The position numbers were made by a program, and so were the translations under genes. Shown here piece after piece: positions 12,800 to 26,470 of a DNA stretch of 64,000 bases; positions within the stretch are counted from its first letter, which is position 1, and the number at the start of each line of letters is the position of its first letter. Below the pieces are notes generated by a model, which was given only the letters and a program-made list of their open reading frames with translations, made no database searches and was not told the origin of the DNA. This DNA is from Populus alba (taxonomy: Eukaryota > Streptophyta > Magnoliopsida > Malpighiales > Salicaceae), in NCBI RefSeq assembly GCF_005239225.2, contig NC_133288.1:11352169-11416168 (forward strand). The letters run 5' to 3'.

Positions 12800-13860
12800 T
12801 GGCAATTAGACCCCTGTGTACTTTTTTCTTCTCTTTCCTCTTCTCTCTCTTTTCTCCTTGCCAAAGTATGAAATTGTCCTATCATTTATTTTTATATCCA
12901 ATATGGTCACCATTCTTCTAATTACTATTTATTTTGTTTTTTGTTTTTTATCTTTTTTGATTAATTTGTTTCTTCAAATTCATCTCTATTATTTGATTTA
13001 ATTTGATTTTCATATCAAATTTGGTACTTATTTTTTTTTATTTTTTTAACCCATTTACTAAATGAATTTTGTTTTAAATTTCATCCCTTAAAATTTAATT
13101 TTAATTTATATTTATGTTGAATTTGTTCCCCTTTCTTTTTATTATTATTTGTTTTTTTTATGCTCTTTTTAATTGAATTTGTTTCCCCAACTTTATCCTT
13201 TAGGATTTTTTTGTTGAGAATTTTTCTTCATTTCTTTTGCCTTTCATGGGTTGATACTGACCTCATAACTAGGGTTGCAAGTCTTGAATTTTAACATGGG
13301 TTCACTTTAGACATTTTCATGTAATTTTATAAAATTAATTTATTTTCAGTTTTATTTTTCAATATTTGAATTTTTTAGAATTGGTCTCCGTGGTTTGTTT
13401 TTTTTATGGGGTTATCTCAATCTATGCCTATGGTAGCGAGGCTAGTGGATTAATTTGAGTTGACTTAAATATTTTATTCATTTCTTTTTTTATTAATTTT
13501 TTTAGTTTCATCGTTGAGCTTTTTTTTTTTATTTGAGAATTTTGCTTAATTTTTTTCTAGGTTTGTCTTCTATGCAGTTCTTCTCGACCTCATGACCATG
13601 ATCACGAGTTTCAAGAGTTAACATAAGTTGACTTTGGTCTATTTTAGCTCCTTTTTTAAAATTGAATTTGTTTTTTTCCAAATTAATCCTTCAATATTTT
13701 TTTTTTGGAATTGATCTTCATGTTTTTTTTTTTTTACTTTTCTTTCTATAGGGTTATCTCAATCTTGTACCTATGGTCACGGGGTTAGCAGGTTGACCCA
13801 TATATATTTTTTTTCATTTCTTTTGGATTGTTTGATACTTGTACTTACAATTTTATTCAA
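12800..13860. repeat. T-rich region with diverged internal repeats of about 340 bp
   Basis: Two related modules can be aligned by eye. The phrase GTTATCTCAATCT followed by CCTATGGT occurs at about 13411 and 13753. A phrase GACCTCATnAC...GAGTT/AAGTC followed by TTAACATnnGTTnACTTT occurs at about 13258 and 13588. The remainder is long T runs. No coding potential. Confidence 0.5.
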
Positions 13861-13869
13861 CATGCTTTT

Positions 13870-15660
13870 GTTAGTAACTTTTTTTTTTAACTTTTTATTG
13901 GTATAAATAATTATTTGATTAAATAAAAATATTTATCATAAGAAACAAAATTACTAGAAAGAACTAAGTATACATGATTTATATTGTGAGATCAAATTTA
14001 TTTAATCTTAATATTTATCTCTTGATAAAATATCAATTTCTTTAGTTAGATACATATATAAGCATTTCAGTTTATTATTGAATTTTTTATATAAAAAAAC
14101 ATGTTAGAAAAGCATGTATATTCATTATTTTTTTGTTAAAAAAAATATCTGAATGTGGAAAAGCTAAAACACCGGTAAAATAGCTAATTAATAACTATTT
14201 TATTTCAAAAAAAAAATTGTTACTTTAAAAAGAAAATTATTTTCTTTTTCAAACATAGCAGGATACCTCCCTTTTGATCAAAACCACAATTGCTTTTTAA
14301 GGGATTTATTCTTTTTAATTAAATGACAACTTTCTCTATTAATTTTTTATGTTATTGATTTATATTGGAAATTATTTATTAAAATGGTGTGTGTTTGTTT
14401 GTTATTACACTATTTAAATATATTTTGTTTACCTAAAATTACTCTCCTCAAATATATGCATATGTGCACGCACGTATCATGCAAGATTAAGAATTTAAAA
14501 ACAACTTAATATAAAATAAATATTGTTAAAATATATTTAATATGCAACAATTATTGGTCATTTTATATCACAATAGAATTTAATCATGAATATTTATAAA
14601 CATAATACAATAACCAATTACCGAACAATATTGTTTTTACCGTACAACAAGTATAGCACAAAAATACATTACAAAATATATCCTATTAAAATCAATTAAC
14701 AGTTCGATATGAAATTAGGGTGAAATTGTGTAGCAGAGCCACTTGAATATGTGGATGTGGAAGATCACTTAATAAGGAATTATATATTTAATTGATTCTT
14801 ATAGATTTCTTAATATATATATATATATATATATATATGGACAAGATATATAAATTTAATATCTTTGTGTTCGGATACATACTTACAATGGAAACTTTTC
14901 CCTAATTCAAAGATTTGTGAGAATTCTACTAGGTGGTTCATAATCAGGTGATGAACAAGGTTCACATAATAATTTTAAAAAACAATATATATATTAAGAA
15001 TAAAACTACAGATGTAAATTTTCATTAAATATTATATTTGAAAATAAGATAAACATAATATTATAATATCAAAAAATAATTAAAAAAATCCCAATATATA
15101 TGTAAGATAAACATAATATTATCTTACCAAATAAAGATAAGAAATAGTACAAAAAAAACTAATAAATAATGATTTTGGATATATACGTGTTATGGAAACA
15201 TCCCCTAAAATAATTATAAGCAATGAATATTGTTAACACAAAAAAATATTAAAAAAAACATATCTAAAATAAATACTATGATTAAATCTACTATAAAATA
15301 AGAGTACACAAAACATAAAACAATAGATTTAAATTTGATAAACCCAACAAAAAAGAAAGAAATATATTAATTGCTAAGAAATTGCATGCACCAAAAAATA
15401 AAAAAATAAAAACAGTAAAGAAAAATAAAATTAATATGATTAACATAATAAAATCTTGCAAAAAGTAAACTAAAAAAAGTAAATCAAATATAAATCTTGC
15501 AAAAAGTAAATCAAATATAAAGCTACCATAATGGAAGGCAGAGATAAATATAAGAAAATAGATTCAAATTCAATGAACTAAAAAACATATTAAAGAGTAT
15601 AGAAAATATTTGGATATGATCCTTTTTGGGCACATGAATAATATTAATTTCTCTAATTTT
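13870..15660. other. Intergenic, extremely AT-rich, no gene recognised
   Basis: Long A/T stretches with a TA dinucleotide run at about 14814-14838 and many A runs. I see nothing coding or structural here beyond low complexity. Confidence 0.55.
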
Positions 15661-15709
15661 TAAGTTCTTAATTTAACTCTTCTTCTTCTTCTTAAGAACA
15701 CTTTTCTTA

Positions 15710-15855
15710 TAAGGGAATTTGTTTTTATCCCCTTTTATTTTATTTTTGCAGGCAATGAACATCCCACCATCCATTTCACTGTACATTCCAACAACCCAAT
15801 GATCCCAAATGCCTCGTGAGATTTCCTTTGCATAGTAGCTGTGAAACTTCAGCTG
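15710..15855 (-). other. Exon-like open stretch of unknown origin
   Basis: On the minus strand an AG acceptor-like site at about 15855 is followed by an open, normally composed coding-like stretch containing HSYYAKEISRGIWDHWVVGM. It runs into an A-rich lysine tail with no clear donor. I do not recognise the family. It could be a captured exon, a gene fragment or chance. It stands out because the surrounding 4 kb is low-complexity DNA. Confidence 0.3.
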
Positions 15856-16190
15856 CAAAATACATGCAATTAGATGCCTTTGTTGAGAAGATTAACAAAA
15901 ATTGCCGAGTCACCGGCCCCCTCTAGATAACGATGGTTGGTGTTGGCCGGTTTTGAAGTAAAGTAAATATTTTTTTGTGATACCTGACCATTCACCAACT
16001 ACTCGGTCGGAAAAGTCGTCTTTTTACAGACTCCATCTTCTCAAGAGAGAAGAATCAATGATCGATAATTTCAGGATAGGGATTAATGAAGATTTGTATA
16101 ATTGACCCGGATGTTTATATCATGTAAAGAATAGACAATTAGATGGGAGTCATGAATAGTACAAGGTTAATTTTAATTTTAGCATGAATT

Positions 16191-16344
16191 TTAAGGGGTA
16201 TAATTTAACTTGTTAAATTCTAGATTTGTTCTTTAAAAATCACCAGTTCGAGTCTCATTAATTTTAGGACCACTGAAAACTTATATAGTATTTAATTTCA
16301 AGGCTTGTGAAATTAACAATGTACAGACTGATCGAAAACCCAAG
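16191..16344 (+). mobile_element. tRNA-derived SINE, diverged copy
   Basis: Aligns with the clearer copy at 43730-43905. It has an A-box-like GGTATAATTTAACTTGTTAA near the left end, a B-box-like ACCAGTTCGAGTCTCAT about 40 bp downstream, then the family body ending in a degraded form of CTGACTCGGACACCCA. RNA polymerase III promoter boxes of this kind mark SINEs. The copy is flanked by about 57-bp direct repeats (16135-16193 and 16345-16401), much longer than a normal target duplication. Confidence 0.6.
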
Positions 16345-16404
16345 CAATTGATAGGAGTCATGAGCGGAAAAGGTTAATTCTAATTTTAAACAAGGATTTT
16401 AATA

Positions 16405-19400
16405 TATATATATATATATAAACATGTAGCACAACTAAGATCACATAACGTCCTCATTGAGAAGAAAATATTCAACTATTAGAGTTAATTCACGCACAGT
16501 TCTGATTAATTATGTAGCACAACTAATTTTATTTATTTATTAGTTTGTTCTTCAATATCTGCTTGTAAAGGTATTTATTTATATTTGCATCACACAGTCA
16601 GTATAAATAATTATAAAGATAATTCCAGGAAAATTCCAATGACGAATCCTAATCATGATGGTCCCAAGCTGCTACACATGTACATTCTGGCATGGTCCCA
16701 AACATATCGGTCACCCACCGTGGAATTTAGGGCTCAAAGCAATGTGTGGCCGAAAGCTAAAAGGTGGAAGAAATTTAGGCCCTTCTATATTGTTGGAGAG
16801 TGGTAAATGCCTTCAATTTTTCTTGAGCTGCGGTTCCATATCTTTGCGGGCACAATATCGAGTGATCATATATTGGCCCGAAGTCCGGTGCCGAGGACAG
16901 AACTCCCACACGATAGAACTGTTGTTTTGATAAATTTAACAGTTGAAAGTCAACTTGAAAGGTGAGACGAGACATCTGTTCTTCCCTAGAATTCCCAGAT
17001 TAATATCATTCCCATAAGTACATTCGGTAACTAGTTGGAAAACATAGAGAATTCAGCTGTCCTTTGTTGTTTGCCCAGCCATAAAAAAATCATCAGAAAC
17101 GATTACAGGAGCAATATCTCCTATGGTTTACGTGATTTTGCATGTAAAGATCATAGAATCATTGATGTTAAGGAACAACAACAACTACTACTACGCTTGC
17201 CACCTCTTAGACATTATCATCTGCCCACTCTCCCCATAAATATAAACACCATCAATAAATGATGTCAAGTTTGAGATGATTACCTTATGGATTGTGCACC
17301 AACCACCAAGCTGTACTATACACAGAAATTAGTTACCTTCCTCTGTCCGAAAGCATTTGTTAGAATAAAAAAGGGCCCATATATGATGATGACAAGTCAG
17401 TGTCTTTACTTGCTGTAGATGGTGTCCAATAGAGACAGAAGAAACTGGACCACTTCTTATGGGTCCCCCTCCCTCCTGTTAAACTACTCCACCATAATAA
17501 CATGCATATAAATTCCAGCAATTTATCTTGCAAGTTGAGAACAAAAGGAAGAATTGAAGATTGAATGGTATAGTCTAAGACACATAATATAAAATGAAAG
17601 CAAACCATAACCAGGTGATGATGACTAGTAGATTGGATTCTGTTGTTAGGCTAGCAAGGTCACTGTCCTAATTCCATTTTCGTTTCCTTTTTTATTCCAG
17701 CTATTTCTAGAGAAAACATTGGTCCCAAGAAGGCCCAAACACTCATTGGTTGCAATCTAATTGTTATCTTTGCTCGATTTCTTGGGAACATTTGCTCAGG
17801 GCTCTCCTCTCTCGTCAAAATCACCATTTCATTGACCAAAACCCGTCTTGTCTGTTTACGTCCTAACGACTCCAATTTCCAATAATGGCATGCAGTTGTC
17901 TTGCAGCTTGCCCCTTGTATTGTGAAAGTTACAGCTTTCTAACAATCTTAATAGCAAAGGGGTCTGCCATGCAAATTACAGGTTTGCAAGTGTGCACGCC
18001 TATGCATGAGCGTGCATTGACAGTATTGTAGAATACTGTAAGAAATCAGCAGGAAACTGCATTCACCTCACCAATTTCGGAGATGCATGATGGAAAGTTC
18101 TAAAGTGACTATTAAGTTGAAACAACGTACTGATTGGAAAGAAATTTGATGGCATGGTCAGTGAGCATTTACCTTGTTTCTTGCATATGAAGCAGCTGGT
18201 TTTTCTGCTACTTGGAATTCAAAGGGAGAAGCAAACTTATCACAGTCAGTGCCCTTAAATCTGAGAAATCCTCAACCATCTCTTGCATCCCTCTAGCTCA
18301 CGAAACAATCACTGCAACATCCTCTTTCCAGCTACCTTATCACAAGAACCGTATGCTCGTTGTTTCAAGTCTTGACAAATAGTATACATCTACACCCTAC
18401 CATTCCATGATTTAGCAGATGGATTTGAAGGGGAACTTCCTCCAGTGCCATCGCTTTCATACTGCATGTCATCCAAAGGCAGCCTCACTGCGACAATTAG
18501 ATGCAGCGACTGAAGAATACTTCGTGTCATGAACAAGAACATTAACCCATCCAAACACAGCACGGCCAGATTTAACTTCTATCCTTGATGAAAGTTTAAT
18601 GAGACGAATTCATATCTGCATTTTCATCAACTTTGGGTTGCGTAATCTTATTTTCTGCAGATTGAGTATCCTTGGGTCAATCATCTACAAGAGGCTAAAA
18701 ACACCCCACTATAACAAAAATTCATCCACCAGTACATACGCACATCATTATCAGAAATGAGAACAGGGCATTCATATACAAATACATGCGCAAAAACAAA
18801 CAAAAGTTGTCGATGAATAAACTAAATCATTACAACAATACGAGTCTAAAACCCCAGGTGTATACGGGTTGCAACTTCTCACAGCCATACATTTACTTGC
18901 AACTGAATTCTTTCCCGTCCCCTCAATTCTCATTCACTCACCCTAACTGGTGCTGCTGTTCTTGAATTGCTTGCACATTTCTCAATGATCTCAATAATCC
19001 CTTGTAATAATACACTCAAGAAAGTGTGCATGCCTTGTAACCGCAAGTAAGAAATATATAGTTGTACTTGAAATACGATGCATGCACCATTAGCATCACA
19101 AGTCATTTATCAAGGAAAACTCTAAGGCCATCTTCGCAAATCATTAGAGAACTAGTTGTAAAATTCCTTGATAAGTTGGAGCCTTGAGTAAGGTTCAGCA
19201 GCTTGTTATATGATGCGGTAACCACATATTTAGAAGTGCTAGGTTAATCAACATACAATAGTTTTGCCTCAAACTCTCTCTTCAAACCTTGATTCTGAAA
19301 AAACTATAATACAAAAACCAAATACACACTAAGTGGTACTTGATACCTCAACCATGTGGGCATACAATGAAATAAAGTTTGCATATTCGATCCTAGCATT

Positions 19401-20330
19401 TCTTTATCACATCTAAATGTGATTCCTCGTTTTGGCTGCAGATGCATAAAGATAACTGACACAGAAGTCAGATATTGCATCCCAGGTTGAAAGTTTCAAT
19501 TTACTTTTCCCTTCATTTCCATAACCATGCTATTAGATCATTACAAATTTGAAGTAGAGGGAGTCTAAATGAACTGTCTATGTTTTTTTTTTAAAGAAAA
19601 AAAAAAACGCAGAAAGTTCAAACAAATGCACCCTTCAACATAAAAACGAATGTTTTCCTAATAGCAGCAAAAATAAATCAAAATAATCTACCAATCCGCT
19701 CATGCTCAGTCAGTCAATGATCTCATGAATTATTGTTACCTGGCACATAAGCATGGTACCATCAAGCAGGCATATTTTCAGAAGTGTAGCATTCATTGAT
19801 AATAATAATAATGATAACAACAACAACAACAATAATAATAATAATAAAGAATCCCTCTCCCCTCCTCTCAGTTAATAGCATCAGTTGTCAGTTTGATGGT
19901 AAAACATCATCAGTATATAGGCTCATTAATATTAATATAGGAAGTCACGTTCAATAGCCGCTCACTGTGCAAAGCATTGGCTGCTAGTTTTTTCATTTAG
20001 TGGTATCATTAATACCAACTTATCAAGCAATAAGAAATACTTCTTTCCCAGTGGAAACAATCTAAGAAAGGACCTCCAACAGGCAAACAATGAGAGCTTG
20101 GTTTAAAAGCTTTGAGATTGAAAATAAGAAAATAATAGTTGAATAATTTCCCAAAATTTTTTTTGAAAACTGCAAAACTGAAAGCATATAGCTCACCACC
20201 ATATGAAGAAGGTAGCATACTTCTATGTTAGTTTTCCAATTTCTTAACTTATTTACCAACGGAAAAAATCTTTAAAAAAAATGCAAAAAGAGCTATAGAG
20301 AGCCGGGTGTATTTTAATTATTTAATAAAT
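16405..20330. other. Intergenic, mixed composition, no gene recognised
   Basis: Less AT-biased than its neighbours and not obviously repetitive, so it may hold a non-coding transcript or promoter. TA runs occur near 16402-16420, and AAT/AAC microsatellites at 19798-19847. A minus-strand open stretch at about 18395-18600 contains KSGRAVFGWVNVLVHDTK in one frame, and LPLDDMQYESDGTGG ending in a TAG in another. Neither is recognised. Confidence 0.4.
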
Positions 20331-20335
20331 TTTCA

Positions 20336-23300
20336 TTAACCCTCTTGTTGAAAGAAACTCACAGATTTTGGTTGAGATTTCACCACCAGGGTTTGTGGAC
20401 CCCCTACAAAGAAGCTATTGGAATTGTCTTCTGTTGCTATTGTTTTCATGGTTGTATTATCCTTTGGGCTACCCACCAAATGGAGTTCAGAAAAATGGTC
20501 ACCCCAGATATCATATGTATATTCAACCCCCACCTTTTCATCTACTTTAACACTTCTTTGGTTTAAAAGTTTTGCTCCAGGAGCTCGAGCAATAGGAGCA
20601 ATTGTTGATGTTGATGACAAGGGAGAAGAAGAATGCAGACTGGGGGCAGCATCACTAGAACAAGGAAATGCAGGAGAAGGTCTAGAAAAGGTCTTGCTGG
20701 GCACTAAAGGTTGCTCACGACTAGCAGAAAAGTAGTTGTAACCATAGCATTTCATAGAAACCTTGGGCTCCAGGACAACTGTCTTGGTAGCAGATTCAGA
20801 AACTAGAACCTTCCTGAACTGTTGGGCTGCCACTTGAGTGAATGGATTTCTCACCTCAATAGTGTCTGCATCAGAAGATGGCGACCATATTCGGTTGGGT
20901 GTTGCAGATACAGGAGATGGGGGAGATGAAGCGGTGGAATTTCCACTTTGATTACTCGATACTTCATGCAGTCCTGTTACACATGCACTCAAACCCTTCC
21001 TCCTCCTTCGCCTTCTTCCTTTCTCTTTTCCGATCCTGACTGTAAAGTTGGGAGATTGGGGAGCATCAAGTGTATCAGAATTCTCAACCGCTATGGATTT
21101 TGACATCAAAGATGGTACTGCTTTATCATTTTTAGTACAAGACAAAATGTTATCTTGTTTGTGATTTTCTAGAGTTGATGTCAAATTATTAATAGTTAGC
21201 CACTGTTCCAGGGGTCCATCATGACCATCAGCATATTTACCAATAGATGTCTGATTAGAGGCCTTGTCTTCCCCAACTGATGTTAACAAACTGTCCATTC
21301 CCCTGGACATAGAGAACTTACTCTTTCTCTGGTTACGATGCATATGAGAAACTTTTCCTGCACTTCTTACAGTATTAGTGGAGCTTTTCTCACTGTTATG
21401 ATAGTAATCCTTAAAGCAAAAAGCAACCACTTGAGGAAATATGCAACAGAATATCAGAAACATTAAGGAAGTGGCGAGGACGACTGCAGCAGAGAATTTC
21501 TTCAACTGCATCCAGAATACTGATTTTTTACAGAGATTGAACATGTACAAAGGAAGACTTGCCTTTATGGGTATCACAAGAATTCCACTAGTCAAGGCCA
21601 GTTCAAGATCTCCGTGCACCATAGCTGCGGAAAAATCAGACTGGTATGAGATCAGAAGCTTTGTTGACTCCCCTGGTTCAAGAGAAAAACCTTTACAAGT
21701 GTGAACGATAAACCCATCCAACCCAAACTCAGACCCAGAAACTTCAATACTTTTCACCTCAAGTGGCAAGTCTCCCATATTCTTAGCATACAGCTCTTTA
21801 GATGAGGGCACAGAACAAGCATAAGCAGTCTCTTCCATGTTAAATAGCCCATCTGGAGGAGAAATATTCAGGGGCATTGGCAAGTTAAGGTTAAATTCTA
21901 TGCTCTGAACAGGCTCTGAACCATCAAGCAGGACTAGAGAGAGTAACCCTCCAAACCCTATCAAAGATAACCACTCTACACCAGAAAGATTGTTTCTTAT
22001 CAGGGCTGAACTTCTCCACCCACAACGATTTGAAGGGTGAAAGAATATTGGTCCAAAAGATGCTTTGCCATAAGGATGAACATAAGCTTCTGTTAGTGCT
22101 CTCTCTTCCATTGAGAACCCATACCTGGCAGGAGCAGTCAATTCAGCATGGACAAAAATTCTTGATGAAGGGGGATCCATAGAACCATCTGTGCCCCTGC
22201 ACTCATCAATAATCTCTCCTGAGTTAAGAATGAGCTGCATTACAACTGGTTGTTCACTAGGATTCTTTACAGTGATCCACCTAGAGTGATGAGTTCCAAC
22301 CTGAACCATTGGGAACAACACCTCATGATAATCAAGCACAGACATGCCACTCATGGTACCTTGAGATTTCCAATTGCCCAGTACAAATTCATCTGCTTCT
22401 GCTGTCTCTATCGCCTATAAGTTCACAAAGACATCTTAGTCAGCCAGAATGTATAGCATCGAAATGAAGAAAAAAGGAAAAGCAACTAATATGCACAGAG
22501 AAATCCCTTGGTTGCATGCCCTTGGGGACCTGCCTCACATGAAGGGCCAGATGCTCTAGGATGTGTATGCATGTGTGCATTCACAGACAGACATTCAGTT
22601 TCAGACACAAGCACAAGAACAAGCTGTGAGCGTGTCTGGAGCAAGGAAGAAATAATCCATTCTATATCCCAACCACCATCAAATCAACAGAGCTTTCCTT
22701 CAAGAGTAGGAAATTAAAATGTCATTTCTATTTGATTCCTCCATATACTTCCACCTATCACCATCACTTCTCACAAATAATTGGGCGAATGAAATTAATA
22801 AGTGAAATTACTAAATCCTGAATAACACTGCTAAATTATATCAAACATAAAATTTAACGATTTGGTAAATATGTGAGGCATACATATAATCCAGCTTTAC
22901 AAAATCTAGTAAGGCCATACATGTAATAGCCCAGAAGTTTCACTGATTGCCTACATGATTTGATTATAGAAGTTCACTAAGCAAGCAATTTGCACAACTT
23001 GAAGCCCCATCCAATTTAGACAGCAGTTGAAGTTTTTGAATCAAGCAAAGGAAAACAGGTCACTGCTAATATATTATTACTAGCTGTTCCTTCACATGCT
23101 AATGCTATGCATGTAATTTTTGTTTTTAGCACATTAGTTAGCTGCTTATACATAAATCACAGGCTACAGTGACTGCTATTTCCATCACAAGAAAATCACA
23201 AGAATCAAGGCTTAGAACAGATTAAATAAGACAATCTGAAGAGAACAATGCACTGATACAAAGCCATATGAAAGATGAAGTAGACCACAGATTAGAAATG

Positions 23301-26007
23301 ATGAGTCAGAAACAGCGAACCTTTATCTCTAACAGCGACAGCTTGCCACTGCACAATGACCCTGTCCTTCTATTGCCAGTTTCAGTCCTTTCACCAGATT
23401 TGGCATCTTCGGAGTGATTGTCATATCCAATGAATGAATCCTTCTGATGTCTCAAACAAATATGGACTATATCCTGGCAAGGAATTTCAATTTGAGGACT
23501 ACTCGAGTCATTTGTCAGGACCACTAATTTGCAGTCTTTATTCGTATTTGACATTTCAGATGTAGAATCATGTAATTGAACAAGTAGATGCGTACATGTA
23601 ATTGTAGCAACTTGTGTGACAGTGCCAGGGAAAAGTAGCAAGCCTTCAATGTACTTGATCTGGAAAGCCTTCACTGCTGCAACTTCCCTAATACTGACAA
23701 AATTCAACACATGAGGAGCTTCATTCCTCAATGAGATAGCAACAACAACGGTGCTGCCAACATCATATGGAACCAGAGTTTCAAGAGAAACTGAAACTAA
23801 ACCGGCAAAGCCACTGTAAGCTACTTTTCCATCCCATTCAAGCTCGAGAGGAACCACTACAGTATCGGTCTTGTCCTGAGAGGACCTCAGCAACTGTATA
23901 CAAAAAGCACCATAAACATTTCCTTCAGATTCAAATGAGAAGTCCATCTCCATGATGGTTCCACTGCTATGAGGAAGGATCTCCCAACTTTCCTGGGGCT
24001 TCATAGCCATCAATGGAAAACCCATTTGGGCATTCCTAACAACCAACCAATCCTTGACTCCCAACAGGCTGAGCTCACCAGGACCTCCCAAAATTTCCAA
24101 ACTGCAGGTTGCTTCAGTGTTATGCAAAATATTCCCTTGAGAAACTGATATCCATGCACTTACTTCCTTCACATAGAGGGTTTCATCAAAAGGATTAAAT
24201 AAAGAAAAAGTCTTCCTCAACTGTCCACTAGAAGGAACATCAAGGCTGAATAAAGGACTAATATTGTAAGGCGACTCAACCGCATAACCCTTGACCTGGA
24301 CCAGGAATCCACCAGAGCTTGTCTGCAAGATCAAATGAGCTGAGGAAAAGCCCAACCATCTAGGCAAAAACACAAAACAAATTGAAGCTACTTCGCCTGG
24401 TCCTAACAAAACCTCACTAAAATTGCAGGCATAGAACTGTGTATTGGTACTAAATGGTTCAAAGAGATGTAAAATGCTCTCATTACAGGTATTTGCCACT
24501 GTTAAGAATGCTACTGAGGGATAATATAAATGCCTCTGGCCCCAGTCAATTACAGGAGGGCTGATTTCTACATGGGGAGGAGAAACATCAAAAGCACTAT
24601 ATTTCATCATCTCAGACTTTTTCCTCAGCCTCTCACTTGTGCTCTTCTGAGTTAGTAAAGGACCTTTACACGAAGAAGGGTCACATTGGTCAGCTTTACT
24701 GGTTTGAGTGGATGATAACTCATCAACACCTTCCCTAGAGTTCACAGAACAGGAAACAGCCAGGCCATTTGATAACTGGAACATACCATGATCCAATGAC
24801 CAGTTCTTGTTCTCTACCCACCTGCCACCCTGAGTTGATTCTACAGATACCGAACCATCAGACTGACTCCTAGAAACTTCTAAAGCAGCTACTTTAAGCT
24901 TGTGTTCTTTAGGCGAAAAACCAGGCAATGTTGAAAGAAAGCAGAACAAATGAGAATTGGTACAAATATTCTCAAAATTTAAGTGGGTCACAGAACTTCC
25001 AGCTGCATAGCCCAAACTAGTATCACCAATGCTAATATCTTGAAATCCAACACTACCATCATCCCCATAGGACTCACAAGAATCATCTTCCATGGAATTC
25101 TGCATTCCATTCGTCAAGCACGGTTCGCACATAGCAAAGCAAAAAAGGGCACACGACAGAACCAGAATAATATGGAATGCTTTGACCTGGTGAACCAATC
25201 CCCTGAAATCAACCACCAAATCAAATGTCGTTAGCAATTCAATAAATAACTGTAAATCAGTAATTTCAAACTAAAAAACATTGAGAAAAAAGGAAATGAA
25301 AGTAAGAAAGCACTAAAAAAAAAAAAAAAAAAACTCAATTTGCTCATACTATTACAAAACATATATATCAAGAAGAAGAAAAAAACCCATATTTATTACA
25401 ACAACTCATAATTTTCAAGCGAAACATAAATCCAACTAAAAGAAAAATGCACCATAAATAAAGATGATAGTCGATATCTAACAAAAATTTGGAAGCTACT
25501 CTTGTCCCAGTAAATATTCAACCAAAAATTGATAGTAATAACCTCAAAGCAGCTATTACTACTAAAACAGGTTTAAAAATCTATTCTATTATATTCTCTA
25601 TAAGTTACTTACAAAAACACAATCACCAAATACTTTAATCTTTATACCTCAAAGCCACAAACTTTGCAGCTCAGTAACACTGAAAAGGAAACTTTTTTTA
25701 GAACAAATAGAGAAAAAAAAAAAAAAAAAAAAAGTAGAGAATACTGAAAACAGAAACGTAAAAAAAGCAATCAGCTTACAAAAAACGGCAATAAAATGTT
25801 TTAAAAATATATAAAAATAAAAAGAGAAAAGGCAACAATAGAAATAGAAAAATAAAGCGATAATAACCAAAAACTGGTAGTTGAAAACATTAAAACAAAA
25901 AAAGGGGGGGAAGAGAGTAAGAGATAGAGTTACGGGAGGTGGAACATGAAGAGCTTGTGCTTATGTTGTTGGGGAGATATGATTGTTAAGGTGTGGATGT
26001 CGTCCAT
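20336..26007 (-). CDS. Plant TMEM131-like transmembrane protein (complete, three exons, 1,344 aa)
   Basis: Exons 25934-26007, 23321-25202 and 20336-22414 join in frame across GT-AG introns, giving 4,035 nt with stop TAA at 20336-20338. The start is placed at ATG 26005-26007 (MDDIHTLTIISPQQHK). An ATG near 25237 is intronic, and an ATG in exon 3 (residue 673) is internal. A hydrophobic N-terminal segment (about 34-51, FHIILVLSCALFCFAMC) looks like a signal peptide or anchor. A TMEM131-like N domain follows at about 235-337, with the hallmark VFLPRWLGFSSAHL and TSSGGFLVQVKGYAVESPY. A second transmembrane helix lies at about 959-986, and a roughly 360-residue Ser-rich tail carries a basic KGRRRRRRKG patch. 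Animal TMEM131 helps secretory cargo such as procollagen via COPII. In plants the role is not established; ER/secretory location is inference. Intact frame. Confidence 0.88.
22415..23320 (-). other. Large intron of the TMEM131-like gene
   Basis: Lies between the donor after LLEIK (23320-23319) and the acceptor TATAG before the exon encoding AIETAEADEF. No repeat or nested gene is recognised. Confidence 0.75.
25203..25933 (-). other. First intron of the TMEM131-like gene
   Basis: Bounded by CC|GTAACT at 25933 and TTTCAG|G at 25203. It is A/T-rich with long homopolymer runs (poly-A at 25316-25334 and 25717-25734), and no coding content. Confidence 0.75.
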
Positions 26008-26159
26008 GTCTGTGAGGGGAAAGGAATCATCTGCTGATTTTCTCTTTCTTTTTAGGGTGTGATTTTCAGAGACAGAAATAATTTATTGTTTGAGCATTTT
26101 TAAGAAGACTGAGGTAGAGGTAGAGGTAGAGGTTAGAGTGTGTTTGTTTGGACGTTAAA

Positions 26160-26470
26160 AAAAAAAAACTGTTTTTGAGAATTATTTAAAAAAAAAAAAA
26201 GGTTTTAAATTGTTTTTTCGGTGATTTTAGATTAATATTATAAATAAATTTTAAAAAATAAAACAATTATTTTAATATATTTTTAGGTAAAAAGAACTGA
26301 AATTATTTTTGTGTTTTTAAAATTATTTTTTAAAAATGATTTTTTTTTTATTTTAAATTATTTTTTTATTTTAATATTTTAATATCAAAATTAAATTTAA
26401 AAAATAAAAATATATATTATTTTAATATATTTTTAAATAAAAATTAATTAATATCAAATGACTCTAGCAG
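26160..26470 (-). repeat. AT-rich dispersed repeat, two adjacent copies
   Basis: Two stretches (about 26180-26300 and 26330-26450) carry the complement of the family core: ATTTTAATATATTTTTA with flanking A/T blocks. The left end reads GTGTTTGTTTGGACG, a GTTTGTTTGG-type terminus common in these miniature elements. Confidence 0.5.

Noticed and set aside
25235..25237. ATG near 25237 as start of the TMEM131-like protein
   Set aside because: It lies before a TTTCAG acceptor at 25203-25204 in intron sequence; an upstream exon with ATG at 26005-26007 joins in frame.
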